NCBI GenBank assembly: GCA_032251435.1
Contig: JAVVEH010000006.1
Location: 1 to 64,000 of the forward strand
Origin: JAVVEH01 sp032251435
GTDB taxonomy: Bacteria > Verrucomicrobiota > Lentisphaeria > Oligosphaerales > MVZH01
Direction of reading: 5' to 3'
DNA length: 64,000 nucleotides
The notes beneath the pieces are model-generated. The model ran no database searches. It saw only the letters and a list, made by a program, of their open reading frames with translations, and was not told where the DNA came from. A program made the position numbers and the translations under genes. This document shows positions 44,110 through 53,435 of this stretch, one piece after another; the stretch's first letter is position 1; each line of letters begins with the position of its first letter.

Positions 44110-45156
44110 ATGATTGACGAAACACTGATGAGCAGCGCCGCGGCCGGCGACCTTGACGCCCTGGCCGAATTAGACGGCCGCGGATTTATTATCGGGGCGG
44201 ATGAAACGCTTGAGAAGTTCATCGAACGGGTGAAAGCGTTACGGATCCGAATCGAGGACATGGAAGACGCGCTGGATAAAACGGGCGTGTATGAGATTGA
44301 AGGGTTGACATTCACGGCCGACCGGCGGATTCCCCGTGAATTAATCGGGGGTGTCTCAGAGATCACGCGGAAGCGCTACGGGTTCAGCATTGACTGGGTT
44401 CCCGGCTTTTTCGCGGACCCCTCATTCGGGTGGCTGTTCGGGGGCTGCGCCTATTACTTCGACCCGGATTTTTTCGCGCTTTTTATTATCCGGAAAAGTT
44501 TCGCGGAAAAAAACCGGTGGTTAATTTACAAGCGGGATGAATTGCTCAGTCACGAACTCTGCCATGTGGCCCGCAGCGGGCTGAAGGCCGACTTTTTCGA
44601 AGAGGAATTCGCCTACAGCCTGTCCACCAGCTGGTTTAGAAAAACCGTCGGCGGCTTGTTCAGGAGCGGCAGCGAGGCCTTTTACTTGCTGGGAGGGACG
44701 ATGCTGATACTGGCAGCCCGGATTATTCAACTTTTCGTGTTCAAATCCCTGCCACTCTGGCCATTCACCTTGGTCATGACGGGCATCCTCGCTTATTTAG
44801 GCTTCCGGCTTGTTCAACTGCGGAAGTTAATCAAAACGGCCCGTGAAAAATTAACGGCGGCGGTCGGGGTGAACGCTGAAAAGGTGTTGTTCCGATGCAC
44901 CGACCTGGAAATCCTGGATGTGTGCCAGGCGGACGGACCGGAAGCGGTTCAAACCTGGCTTTCCCAGCGGCGGGAAAAGAGCCCGCGCTGGCAAGTCATT
45001 CACCACCGCTTTCTCACCCCCGGGGCGCGTGACGACACGTGTGATTCCGAAGCCATGGCGGACGACGTGAAAGAGCGCGGCGGCGCGGCCCCGCGGGTGG
45101 CTGTTTGTCAGACCGGGGAGCATGACGCGGGCGGGCGCCCGGCGACGGGCGCGTGA
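44110..45156 (+). CDS. Membrane protein with HEXXH metalloprotease motif
   Basis: The product is 348 residues and belongs to no family I can name. A soluble N-terminal part (1-130) precedes HELCH (His148, Glu149, His152), with an EEEF cluster about 12-16 residues later that could supply the third zinc ligand. Two hydrophobic helices follow (about 193-217 and 220-240), then a cytoplasmic or periplasmic tail with RCTDLEILDV. The last 60 residues are Arg/Gly/Ala-rich. It sits 130 bp upstream of the MoxR cluster. A membrane-anchored zinc peptidase is inferred from the motif alone. Confidence 0.6.
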   Translation: MIDETLMSSAAAGDLDALAELDGRGFIIGADETLEKFIERVKALRIRIEDMEDALDKTGVYEIEGLTFTADRRIPRELIGGVSEITRKRYGFSIDWVPGFFADPSFGWLFGGCAYYFDPDFFALFIIRKSFAEKNRWLIYKRDELLSHELCHVARSGLKADFFEEEFAYSLSTSWFRKTVGGLFRSGSEAFYLLGGTMLILAARIIQLFVFKSLPLWPFTLVMTGILAYLGFRLVQLRKLIKTAREKLTAAVGVNAEKVLFRCTDLEILDVCQADGPEAVQTWLSQRREKSPRWQVIHHRFLTPGARDDTCDSEAMADDVKERGGAAPRVAVCQTGEHDAGGRPATGA

Positions 45157-45285
45157 GGACACCTCCGGAAAAGCGGAACTTTTCGCCATTGCTTTTGTCG
45201 GTTTTTTGTGATCGCCTTGGAATAACCGCGCGGGCCATTGCCGTGCGGATGTGTCAGCCATTGATTCAGGAAAAGGAACAGGCGC

Positions 45286-46305
45286 GTGAGTGACTTAACG
45301 ATTGATCAAATTCAAGAAGAAATCAGCAAACAGTCCATGTTTATCGCTGATTTAAAAAAGGAGGTTGGAAAGGTTTTGGTGGGCCAAGAGCATGTGTTGG
45401 ACATGCTTATTATGGGACTCATTACCAACGGACATGTTCTTGTCGAAGGCGTGCCCGGTCTGGCGAAAACACTGGCCGTCAGCACGCTGGCGGCCGCGAT
45501 CGGCGGCAGTTTCGCGCGGTTGCAGTTCACCCCGGATCTTTTGCCCGCCGATTTGACCGGCACCACGATTTACAACCCGAAAGACCACTCTTTCTCGATC
45601 AAAAAAGGCCCGCTGTTCGCCAACATCATTCTGGCGGACGAAATCAACCGGGCGCCGGCCAAAGTCCAAAGCGCGCTGTTGGAAGCGATGCAGGAAAAAC
45701 AAATTACGTTGGGCGGTGAGACATGTCCGTTGCCCGTGCCGTTCCTCGTCATGGCCACGCAAAATCCGGTGGAACAGGAAGGCACGTATCCCTTGCCGGA
45801 GGCGCAAGTGGACCGGTTTATGTTCAAAGTGCTCATCAATTATCCGCGACGACAGGACGAGCGGATGATTATTGACCGCATGGCCCGGCCGGAAGTGACC
45901 TTCAATGTGAAAAAGGTGATTTCGCCCGAACACATATTGACCGCTCGGAAATGGGTGGACCGGGTGTATATGGATGAGAAAATCAATGACTATATTTTGG
46001 ACGTGGTTTTCGCCAGCCGGAAGCTGAAAAAGCAGTTGTCAGACCGCCAGCGGGAGGCCCGTCTTGACGACCTGTCGCTCCTTATTGAATATGGAGCGTC
46101 TCCCCGGGCCACACTCGCCCTGGCGCTGGGGGCCAAGGCCAGAGCTTTTATGAATGGGCGCGGGTACGTTGTCCCGCAAGACGTGAAAGACGTGGCCATG
46201 GAAGTGCTGCGGCACCGGATTATTCCCACCTATGAGGCCGAAGCGGAAGAGTTGACCAGTGACGACATCGTCAAGCGGTTGCTTAACGAACTGCGGACTC
46301 CCTGA
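45286..46305 (+). CDS. MoxR-type AAA+ ATPase
   Basis: The product is 339 residues from GTG 45286, with AAAAGGAA upstream. Walker A is degenerate but typical of MoxR (GVPGLAKTLAV). Walker B is ILADEINRAPAKVQSALLEA, sensor 1 is FLVMATQNPVEQEGTYPLPE and the arginine-finger region is RQDERM. MoxR ATPases act as chaperones with VWA proteins in metal insertion, envelope assembly or stress resistance. Here the partners DUF58 and VWA proteins follow directly, the standard Bat-like operon. Confidence 0.94.
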   Translation: MSDLTIDQIQEEISKQSMFIADLKKEVGKVLVGQEHVLDMLIMGLITNGHVLVEGVPGLAKTLAVSTLAAAIGGSFARLQFTPDLLPADLTGTTIYNPKDHSFSIKKGPLFANIILADEINRAPAKVQSALLEAMQEKQITLGGETCPLPVPFLVMATQNPVEQEGTYPLPEAQVDRFMFKVLINYPRRQDERMIIDRMARPEVTFNVKKVISPEHILTARKWVDRVYMDEKINDYILDVVFASRKLKKQLSDRQREARLDDLSLLIEYGASPRATLALALGAKARAFMNGRGYVVPQDVKDVAMEVLRHRIIPTYEAEAEELTSDDIVKRLLNELRTP

Positions 46306-46347
46306 GCGGAACAATCATTCAACCCGCCATATCCCGAACTGTCTTCT

Positions 46348-47223
46348 ATGATTACCAAAGACCTTATCGCCAATGTTCGACGCTTGGAGATCCGCACCCG
46401 CCGGATTGTCGATGACCTCACCGCCGGGGCCTATCATAGCGTCTTCAAAGGCCGGGGCATGGAGTTTGATGAAGTGCGGGAATACGCGCCGGGAGACGAT
46501 ATCCGGGCCATTGACTGGAATGTGACCGCCCGCATGGGCCATCCCTTTATCAAGCGCTTTGTCGAAGAACGGGAGCTGACCGTCATGCTGCTGGTTGACG
46601 TGTCCGCCTCCGGCGATTTCGGCAGCACGGACAAGCGGAAACGGGAGACGGCGACGGAGCTGGCCGCCTTGCTGGCTTTCAGCGCCATTCGCAATGATGA
46701 CCAAGTCGGATTGCTGTTGTTTTCCGATCTCGAGGAACTCTTTGTCAAACCAAGAAAAGGGAAAAAACACGCGCTTCGATTGATCCGGGAGCTGATGGCC
46801 TGCCAACGTCAGCGCGAAAAGACCAACATCGGGCGAGCCCTGGAAAGCATGATGCGGACAATTAAACGGCGCGCGGTTGTTTTTATTATCAGCGACATGC
46901 TTGACGACGGTTTTGAGCAAGGGCTTCGGGCCGCCAACAAACGTCATGACGTGATCATCCTACGAATAACCGATCCGATTGAGCTGTCCCTGCCGAATGT
47001 GGGCTGCGTCGCGTTGGCGGATGCCGAAAGCGGCGAGCGGCGGCTCTTCAACAGCCGCTCAAACCGGCGCCGCCGGGCTGTCCGCCTGGAAGCGGCTGAC
47101 TGGCGGTTGAAGCAAGAAAAAATGTTCCGTGAAACACAAACAGATCTCATCGATTTACGCTGCGGGGAGGATCCCATCATCCCGCTGATGCGCTTTTTCA
47201 GAAAACGGGAAAAACGGAGATAA
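46348..47223 (+). CDS. DUF58 protein of the MoxR cluster
   Basis: The product is 291 residues. The DUF58 signature is clear: GRGMEFDEVREYAPGDDIRA, then IDWNVTARMG. A degenerate VWA-like fold follows, with MLLVDVSASGDFGS (the DxSxS MIDAS-type motif) and IFIISDML-like text near 175. It has no transmembrane helix. It is the invariable companion of MoxR ATPases and probably an adaptor or substrate. It lies 42 bp after moxR and 7 bp before the next gene. Confidence 0.93.
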   Translation: MITKDLIANVRRLEIRTRRIVDDLTAGAYHSVFKGRGMEFDEVREYAPGDDIRAIDWNVTARMGHPFIKRFVEERELTVMLLVDVSASGDFGSTDKRKRETATELAALLAFSAIRNDDQVGLLLFSDLEELFVKPRKGKKHALRLIRELMACQRQREKTNIGRALESMMRTIKRRAVVFIISDMLDDGFEQGLRAANKRHDVIILRITDPIELSLPNVGCVALADAESGERRLFNSRSNRRRRAVRLEAADWRLKQEKMFRETQTDLIDLRCGEDPIIPLMRFFRKREKRR

Positions 47224-47230
47224 CCCGGCC

Positions 47231-48271
47231 ATGGGTCGTTATGTGAAATTCGTCGTCATTCTTCTTGTGGCGCTTGGCTTCACAGCCATGGCCGGGCTGG
47301 CCGCTTTATTTGGTGTCGCCTGGTTTAACGACGCTTCACCGGTTATCGTGTCGACCACGGTGACACCTTCCGAATCCGCCCATATCGGCGAAACGATCAC
47401 GGGAAAAATCAGTGTCAGACTCCCTTGGCACCGCCGCCCGGTCCGGACACCCGACTTTTTTATCCCGGACGGGGCGCAAGGTGTCGGCTATCCCCGGACA
47501 CGCCTGAAAAAAATACGCCTGGGCGACTGGCTTTGGGAAACAAGCATCCAAGTGCGGGCCGCCGATTTCCTGGACGACAGAACGATCACTGGACGTCTCT
47601 TTTTCACCGCGGACCGGCGGGGAGAATCCGCGCCTCTGCCAGTGACCTTCAAACTCCCGGATATTGTTCCCCGTGACCTGGCGGCGGCCGCGCCCCTGGT
47701 CAGCGTCCCGGCCGTGCCGGGAAAGGAGCGCGCCACGTTCCGGAGTGTCGCCTATGTCCTGGGCATGATCGCCCTGATCCTGGTGATCATCGCGATCTTA
47801 ATCGCCGTGTTCCGGGGCAAAGGCTTGCTGCCTTCGCCCCCGCCCCCGCCGACAATTTGGGATATGGCCGAGCGCCAGTTGAGCGCCTTGGAACGAGCCC
47901 TCCCCATGGAGGCGGACGCTTTTTTCTTGACCCTTACGGACATTCTCCGGCGCTATATTGAAGTCCGCTTCCAATGTCCCGCCACAGAAAGAACCACACC
48001 GGAATTTTTAGAAGACACCAAGCACGCCGACTGGTTGACCGATGAGCAACGCCGCCGCCTGGCTGATGTTTTAACCTCCGCCGACCAAGCGAAATTCGCC
48101 CGGGTCAACGCCACCTTACGGGACATGTCCCAGGCTTTGGACGCGGCCGGACACTTTATCGCCGAAACCCGCCCGCGGCCTGAACCGCCCGCCGGACGCG
48201 GGCCGGACACCCGTGGCGCGGCCGGTGATGGGAGCGCCATGACGACGGCTCAGCGGGAGGGAACAGCATGA
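47231..48271 (+). CDS. Two-helix membrane protein of the MoxR cluster (BatD/DUF4381-like)
   Basis: The product is 346 residues. An N-terminal helix (about 7-31) is followed by a periplasmic beta-rich domain (SPVIVSTTVTPSESAHIGET) to about 165. A second helix (about 178-198) leads to a cytoplasmic domain. That domain carries the DUF4381-type pattern RRYIEVRFQCPATERTTPEF, then LTDEQRRRLADVLTSADQ. The place between DUF58 and VWA genes matches such proteins in Bat operons. The stop overlaps the VWA start (ATGA). Confidence 0.75.
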   Translation: MGRYVKFVVILLVALGFTAMAGLAALFGVAWFNDASPVIVSTTVTPSESAHIGETITGKISVRLPWHRRPVRTPDFFIPDGAQGVGYPRTRLKKIRLGDWLWETSIQVRAADFLDDRTITGRLFFTADRRGESAPLPVTFKLPDIVPRDLAAAAPLVSVPAVPGKERATFRSVAYVLGMIALILVIIAILIAVFRGKGLLPSPPPPPTIWDMAERQLSALERALPMEADAFFLTLTDILRRYIEVRFQCPATERTTPEFLEDTKHADWLTDEQRRRLADVLTSADQAKFARVNATLRDMSQALDAAGHFIAETRPRPEPPAGRGPDTRGAAGDGSAMTTAQREGTA

Positions 48272-49299
48272 TCGCCTTTCAATCTCCGTGGTGGGCGGTC
48301 CTTGTCGTCCCGATTGGTCTCTGCCTGTTCGCCGCCTTGTTCAAACCGCGGCCCGCCTTTCATTTCCCCAGCCTGCGACCAATGGCCGCCCTCGAATCCA
48401 GCCATCGGATCAGTGTTTTCTCACTTCCCGTGTTTCTCTACGCGGCGGGATTGCTGTTCTTGACCGCCGCCTTGGTTCGTCCCCAATTCGGGGTTGAAAA
48501 AATCATCCGCTCGGCGCGCGGCATTGACATGATTCTGGCCCTGGACGCCTCGGGAAGCATGGAGGCCTATGACGCCCCGTCTGACGTTCAGACAGAACGG
48601 GAATTGTACCGGAAGATAACCAGCGGCCAAGTCAAAACCCGCATTGACGTGGCCAAAGACGCCTTGCGCGAATTTGTCGGAAAGCGGCCGGATGACCGCG
48701 TCGGGCTGATCGCTTTCGCCACTCTTCCCTTTGTCGCGTCCCCGCCCACCTTGGATCATGATTTTTTAACCGGACATCTGCAGCGGCTGGAGGCCGGCAG
48801 TCTGGGCGGACACACGGGTATCGCCGCTCCCGTCGCCGCCGCCACGGATCGCTTGAAAGATTCCGACGCCAAACGCCGGGTTCTGGTTCTATTCACTGAC
48901 GGCGCCAATAATGTGGATGACCGGATCACACCGGAGCAAGCGGCCAAAATCGCGAAAACATTCGATGTGATCATTTACACGGTCGGAATCGGTGGAAACC
49001 GGGCCTACCGCTTGGTCAGAGGATTCGGCGGTGCCCGCCTCCAACCGCAACCCAGCGACTACAATGAGCCGCTGCTCAAAAAAATGAGCGAGCTGACGGG
49101 CGGCCGCTTCTTCAAGGCGGGGGACGCTGAAGGATTGGCGAAAGTCATGGAGGACATTGACAGCCTGGAAACCACCGGGCTTGAACAACCCGCGTTTATC
49201 GATTACAAAGAACGGTTTTTCCCCTTCGCGGTCACCGGCTTGGTTCTCCTGCTGCTGGGACGGTTGCTGGAAAACACCGTTTTCCTCGTCGCGCCGTAA
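48268..49299 (+). CDS. BatA-like VWA membrane protein
   Basis: The product is 343 residues. Two N-terminal helices (about 7-25 and 55-73) lead to a VWA domain with an intact MIDAS (LALDASGSMEAYDA, then Thr and Asp positions in VLVLFTDGANN). A C-terminal helix (FFPFAVTGLVLLLLGRLLEN) closes it, the classical BatA topology. It would act as a metal-dependent protein-binding module in the membrane with MoxR. Only one VWA gene is present where many Bat operons have two. Confidence 0.92.
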   Translation: MIAFQSPWWAVLVVPIGLCLFAALFKPRPAFHFPSLRPMAALESSHRISVFSLPVFLYAAGLLFLTAALVRPQFGVEKIIRSARGIDMILALDASGSMEAYDAPSDVQTERELYRKITSGQVKTRIDVAKDALREFVGKRPDDRVGLIAFATLPFVASPPTLDHDFLTGHLQRLEAGSLGGHTGIAAPVAAATDRLKDSDAKRRVLVLFTDGANNVDDRITPEQAAKIAKTFDVIIYTVGIGGNRAYRLVRGFGGARLQPQPSDYNEPLLKKMSELTGGRFFKAGDAEGLAKVMEDIDSLETTGLEQPAFIDYKERFFPFAVTGLVLLLLGRLLENTVFLVAP

Positions 49300-49331
49300 A
49301 GCCCGGTCACCTTTATTTAAAGAGAAGCGCC

Positions 49332-50291
49332 ATGCTCCGCTTGGGACTCTGTTGCATCTTCCGTGAAGCCCCGATAAAATTCCGGAACACCACCGCCAAA
49401 GTGGTGGCCAGGCTCACGCCTCGGGAACGGGCCGTAAAACTCGCGGATCTGTGCCGTCAAAATGCCGAAGCGCTGCGCCAGGCGGTCACCTTTTGCGCTG
49501 AAAATAAGATCCATTGCTTTCGCGTTAACAGCCAGATTTTACCATTGAAAACGCATCCCGAATTCACCTATCAACTGACGGATCTTCCCGACGGCGACGC
49601 GATTCGGGACTCCTTTGAGGCCGTCGGCAAACAGGCCGCTGAAAACAAGGTCCGGCTAACCATGCACCCGGACCAGTTCGTCGTGCTGAACTCCCCGCGT
49701 GAATCGGTCGTCCGCGGTTCGATCGCCGAACTGGAGTATCAAGGAGAGTTCGCTCAATGGACAGGCGTGGATGTCATCAATATCCACGGCGGCGGCGCCT
49801 ATGGCGACAAACAAGCCGCGCTGACCCGTTTGATTAAAAATGTCCCCCGCCTTTCACGCGCTGTCCGCGAGCGCTTGACCGTGGAAAATGATGACCGCAC
49901 ATACACGCCGGAAGACTTGCTTCCCGTTTGTGACGCCTGCGCCATCCCTTTGGTCTATGACGTTCACCACCACCGGTGTAACCCGGACTCGTGGTCAATC
50001 GAAACAGCCACCGCCAAAGCGCTGGAAACGTGGGGCACGCGCCCGCCCCTATTCCACATCTCAACACCCAGAGACGGCTGGGATGGTGTCAATCCCCGCC
50101 CCCATCATGATTTTATCGACCCGGCTGACATCCCTGACTGCTGGAAAGAATTGGACATGTATGTGGAGGTCGAAGCGAAAGCGAAAGAGCTGGCGGTACT
50201 GCAATTAACATCCGACAGCGCTTACTTCCTCAGCCCGGACGCTTTCAGAAATTTCCCGTGTTCCCAATTCAGCACGAGACGGGCGAAGTAA
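49332..50291 (+). CDS. uvsE: UV damage endonuclease UvsE/UvdE
   Basis: The product is 319 residues of the TIM-barrel UVDE family. It has RLGLCCIFREAPIKFRNTT, RLTMHPDQFVVLNSP, INIHGGGAYGDK, LTVENDDRTYTPEDLL, YDVHHHRCNP and EVEAKAKELA, carrying the metal-binding His, Glu and Asp residues. It nicks DNA 5' of photoproducts in an alternative excision pathway. It follows the VWA gene by 32 bp. Its last 70 bp overlap, tail to tail, the 3' end of the DUF481 gene on the other strand. Confidence 0.93.
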   Translation: MLRLGLCCIFREAPIKFRNTTAKVVARLTPRERAVKLADLCRQNAEALRQAVTFCAENKIHCFRVNSQILPLKTHPEFTYQLTDLPDGDAIRDSFEAVGKQAAENKVRLTMHPDQFVVLNSPRESVVRGSIAELEYQGEFAQWTGVDVINIHGGGAYGDKQAALTRLIKNVPRLSRAVRERLTVENDDRTYTPEDLLPVCDACAIPLVYDVHHHRCNPDSWSIETATAKALETWGTRPPLFHISTPRDGWDGVNPRPHHDFIDPADIPDCWKELDMYVEVEAKAKELAVLQLTSDSAYFLSPDAFRNFPCSQFSTRRAK

Positions 50292-51181
50292 TACGTGTCC
50301 AGCTTTTCCCGGCCTGCGGCGGCTTGACTGTCGTATTCATTCCCTACGCCCAGCCGCAATTTCCACAGGGCGGAGCCAGCGACGGGGATATCCACAACCG
50401 TCTCGTGGATGACATCAAAGTCATCCAGCGTCTCAAACGTCGGCAGATAGCGGAGATCCGTGACCACTTTCACCCAGTCATTGGCGAAAATAACATGATT
50501 CAGCCCCAGTTCCAGCCCCACGGAATCGTCTGACCCCAAATCAGCCAAATACTCATCGTGCTGGTAATACAACCCCACCCGCCCGCGCAGGGAGTGTTTT
50601 TCCTCTTGGAAGAAATAATGGCCGAGACCAGCGGCGACCGTCGTCCGGTAGTCTATCGCTTTAAAATCATCCTCATGATATTCGCCGCGAATATACCAGT
50701 TGGTCGTTTCAGTGATATCCCGTTCATAATCGACGCCGGCGGTCAAGTTGTTTTCCGTGTCCACACCTTCAACCTCAGCTTTTCGCAGAGCCAGGTAGAG
50801 CTTTAATTTATCCGCCTCACCCGCCAGGGTCGCGCTGGCCCCCAAGCCGTATTCCATCTTCCTGACATTGCCTTCCTTACCGGCCAAATCCGCGGCGATC
50901 TCATAAACCAATGTCCGCCCTTTGGCTTGCTCTTCCGCCGGGGGCGGGGGCGCGGGGGCCTTTAAAGCGGCGAGAGCCGGCACGCTGGTTTCCAGCGTCT
51001 TAACCTGATTCCAGTCCAGCCGAATGTCACCGGCGAACGTGGTTGAAAAAAGTAACTGGCCGTCTTGAAGACTCTTAGCCGCGCCTGACAATCTTGACCC
51101 GTCGACCATCTCCACCGTGTCCGCGTGAACGCAGACGGAAAAAAGACCGAAAGAAATCAGTGAAAAGATTTTTTTTACCAT
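50222..51181 (-). CDS. DUF481-type outer-membrane beta-barrel protein
   Basis: The product is 319 residues from ATG 51181, with AGAGGTG upstream; the longer frame to 51262 runs through the terminator and was rejected. A signal peptide (MVKKIFSLISFGLFSVCVHA) is followed by a short domain with LDWNQVKTLETSVPAL, a Pro/Ala linker and alternating beta strands (GVDYERDITETTNWYIRGEY, then GHYFFQEEKHSLRGRVGLYY). The last strand begins YYFARLVLNWEHGKF. This is the DUF481 salt-induced outer-membrane layout. Its C-terminal codons overlap uvsE antisense. Confidence 0.85.
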   Translation of the reverse strand: MVKKIFSLISFGLFSVCVHADTVEMVDGSRLSGAAKSLQDGQLLFSTTFAGDIRLDWNQVKTLETSVPALAALKAPAPPPPAEEQAKGRTLVYEIAADLAGKEGNVRKMEYGLGASATLAGEADKLKLYLALRKAEVEGVDTENNLTAGVDYERDITETTNWYIRGEYHEDDFKAIDYRTTVAAGLGHYFFQEEKHSLRGRVGLYYQHDEYLADLGSDDSVGLELGLNHVIFANDWVKVVTDLRYLPTFETLDDFDVIHETVVDIPVAGSALWKLRLGVGNEYDSQAAAGREKLDTYYFARLVLNWEHGKFLKASGLRK

Positions 51182-51217
51182 GATGACACCTCTGCTGAAG
51201 AACGTATTACATGTGAA

Positions 51218-51250
51218 AAAACGCGCTCCGGACGCCCCGGAGCGCGTTTT
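51218..51250. terminator. Bidirectional-looking terminator between mscS and DUF481 genes
   Basis: AAAACGCGCTCCGG (51218-51231) and CCGGAGCGCGTTTT (51237-51250) form a perfect 14-bp stem with a 5-nt loop and A/T ends on both sides. It would stop mscS transcription on the minus strand. Confidence 0.9.
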
Positions 51251-51265
51251 GAAAAGAGACAAGAC

Positions 51266-52297
51266 TCATTTGCCGACGGACATGTTTTCCAAGCCCTTGA
51301 TATGGACATCTTGTTGCGGGAACGGGATTTCAATGCCGGCCGCGTCCAGCGCTTCCTTTATCCGCTGGTTCAAGCCAAAATAAACATCCCAGTAATCCTC
51401 AGTTTTGACCCAGGGCCGCACCACCAAGTTCAGCGAGGAATCAGCCATCGCCATCAGTTCGACAACCGGCGCCGGATCGTCCAGGCACAGATCCGACTGG
51501 GTGATGAGATCCATGATCACCTGTTTCGCTTTGGTAATGTCAGAACCATATGAGATTCCGACTCCCAGATCGACCCGGCGGGTGTCCAGAGCCGTGTAGT
51601 TGGTGATCGGGTTGCCCCAGGCGGACTTGTTGGGAACAATCAGCTTTTTATTGTCCGGCGATGTCAACGTGGTGGCCATCATGTCCATCGCCACCACTTT
51701 GCCCAGGCAACCGCCGACATCGACAAAATCGCCCACCTTAAACGGCCGGTTCAGAGCCAGCATGACCCCCGCCGCCAAATTGCCCAGCGATTCTTGGAAA
51801 GCGAAACCAACGACAAAACCCATGACACCTAAACCGGCGATCATCGGACCAATGTCCACGCCAAACCGCTTCAGCGCCATCATAAGCACAATCACCCACA
51901 AGACTTTACTGACAATACTGGTGATGAATTCTTCCAGAATGCCTTCGACCCGCGGAGACGCGTGCAGTGTTTTATGAAGAGTCTTGGTGATCATCCCGAT
52001 GACCACCTTGCCGACAATCAAAATGATGATGACCACGAGCAAGTTGACTAGGAAATTGGCGCCGTTTTCCACCGCCCAAGCCTGTAATTTACTCAGCCAT
52101 TCTTTTCCCTTGTCCAATTCACCATTCAAAGTTCCCACGACATCATTCAACGCGCCCTGGGGTGCCTCCGCGGCGGCGGTCAGTTCCGGAACAGAAGGCG
52201 CCGTCTCAACAGCCGCCTGGGCGAACGCCGTTCCACCCGCCAGCATAAAAACCATTACCAAAACCGCGCTGATCGATTGACTGAGACATGTCTTCAT
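51266..52297 (-). CDS. MscS-family mechanosensitive channel
   Basis: The product is 343 residues from ATG 52297, with AAAGGAAGG upstream. A cleavable signal precedes a short periplasmic segment. Three helices follow: LLVVIIILIVGKVVIGMI, VLWVIVLMMALKRFGV, and the pore helix IAGLGVMGFVVGFAFQESLG, then NLAAGVMLALNRPFKVGDFV. The MscS beta domain (IVPNKSAWGNPITNY) and C-terminal alpha/beta domain complete it. It releases osmolytes on hypo-osmotic shock. It precedes the DUF481 gene, separated by a terminator. Confidence 0.93.
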   Translation of the reverse strand: MKTCLSQSISAVLVMVFMLAGGTAFAQAAVETAPSVPELTAAAEAPQGALNDVVGTLNGELDKGKEWLSKLQAWAVENGANFLVNLLVVIIILIVGKVVIGMITKTLHKTLHASPRVEGILEEFITSIVSKVLWVIVLMMALKRFGVDIGPMIAGLGVMGFVVGFAFQESLGNLAAGVMLALNRPFKVGDFVDVGGCLGKVVAMDMMATTLTSPDNKKLIVPNKSAWGNPITNYTALDTRRVDLGVGISYGSDITKAKQVIMDLITQSDLCLDDPAPVVELMAMADSSLNLVVRPWVKTEDYWDVYFGLNQRIKEALDAAGIEIPFPQQDVHIKGLENMSVGK

Positions 52298-52868
52298 TGC
52301 AGGCCTTCCTTTCTTTGATAGTGTTGAACACGTTCCATTCGGCACCTGAAACAACGACCCGAATCGCTGTTTTTTCAATCTGTTCTAGAATAATAAGGGA
52401 AAAAGCCCGGTTTTCAAATGCAAACCCTGTGAAAGTGGACTATTTCGCCGTGGAATTCGCCTTCAAACCTCTTTTCCGGTGGTCAATATAAAGCGTCAAG
52501 CTGACCTGATTAACACACGCGGCGTGAATAATCCAGATATTTAGGCTCTCAGAGCGGCTCTGCGATATCCGCAACTCTCGCTCCGAAAAGGAAAAAACTG
52601 AAGCCCGACAAGGCGCGAGTGCGAGACAAGGTCTCGTTTAAGGTGAATGTCGGCTGGTCAACCAGCAACCAGGAATCAGGAACTGCGGCGGAAATTAATT
52701 CCGCGCCGCTGGGGCGTGGTTTCCGCCAGTTGACTTTTCCGCTTTCGCGGATACATTTACCGCCTTTAAACGCAACCATATTTTCGCCGTTTTCCAACTG
52801 GGCGCCGGGTATTCAGGTGTGCCGCCGCGCTGGATTAAGGAGATCGGCCGCCAAAAAAGGTGACAGCC
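52298..52868. other. Intergenic region between mscS and efp
   Basis: This 571-bp gap between divergent genes has no supported gene. It contains the efp promoter candidate (52730-52757), a palindromic GCGGAATTAATTCCGC-like patch near 52686-52708 and otherwise unremarkable sequence. Short frames at 52549-52876 have no coding character. Confidence 0.55.
52730..52757 (+). promoter_or_regulatory. Putative efp promoter
   Basis: TTGACT (52730-52735) and TACATT (52752-52757) have a 16-bp spacer. The start would fall about 105 nt before the efp ATG. Confidence 0.5.
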
Positions 52869-53435
52869 ATGTATAACGCTTCCGACCTCCGCAAGGGGCT
52901 CAAAATCGAACTTGACGGGGAACCCTATTGCATCACTGAGTTTGATTTTCGAAAGCCCGGCAAAGGGCAGTCGATTTACCGCTGCAAACTCCGCCACATG
53001 ATCAATGGCACCGGAATGGAAAAATCATTCCGCACGGCGGATAAAATCGGCAAGCCGGATCTCATGGAACGGGACATGATCTACAGCTATGACGACGGCA
53101 TGAGTTACGTCTTTATGGATCCGACCACCTACGACCAGATCCACGTCGCGCCGGAGGTCATCGGCGATCTCAAATATTTCCTGAAAGAAGACATTGAATG
53201 CGAAGTCCTTTTTTATCAGGACAGACCGATCGAAGTCACGTTGCCCAATTTTATCGAAGCGGAGATCACCGAAACCGAGCCCGGCGCCCGCGGCGACACC
53301 GCCACGAATGTCACAAAACCCGCTAAAATCGAAAACGGCTATGAAATCGCCGTCCCGCTCTTTGTCAACCAGGGGGATCTCGTCAAAATTGACACCCGCA
53401 CCGGACAATACAGTGAGCGGGTGTCGAAAGCGTAA
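52869..53435 (+). CDS. efp: Elongation factor P
   Basis: The product is 188 residues from ATG 52869, with AAAGGTGA upstream. EF-P rescues ribosomes stalled at polyproline. The tip loop reads FRKPGKGQSIYRCKL, with Lys32 at the site that EpmA beta-lysylates in E. coli (Lys34). Three-domain length is normal, ending in VKIDTRTGQYSERV. The adjacent epmA confirms the lysine-modified subtype. The stop overlaps the epmA start (TAATG). Confidence 0.96.
   Translation: MYNASDLRKGLKIELDGEPYCITEFDFRKPGKGQSIYRCKLRHMINGTGMEKSFRTADKIGKPDLMERDMIYSYDDGMSYVFMDPTTYDQIHVAPEVIGDLKYFLKEDIECEVLFYQDRPIEVTLPNFIEAEITETEPGARGDTATNVTKPAKIENGYEIAVPLFVNQGDLVKIDTRTGQYSERVSKA

Noticed and set aside
51182..51262. Longer N-terminus for the DUF481 protein
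   Set aside because: It would be translated from the mscS terminator hairpin and would bury the signal peptide.
52549..52876. Small frames in the mscS-efp gap
   Set aside because: No ribosome site, no codon bias and no recognisable motif.
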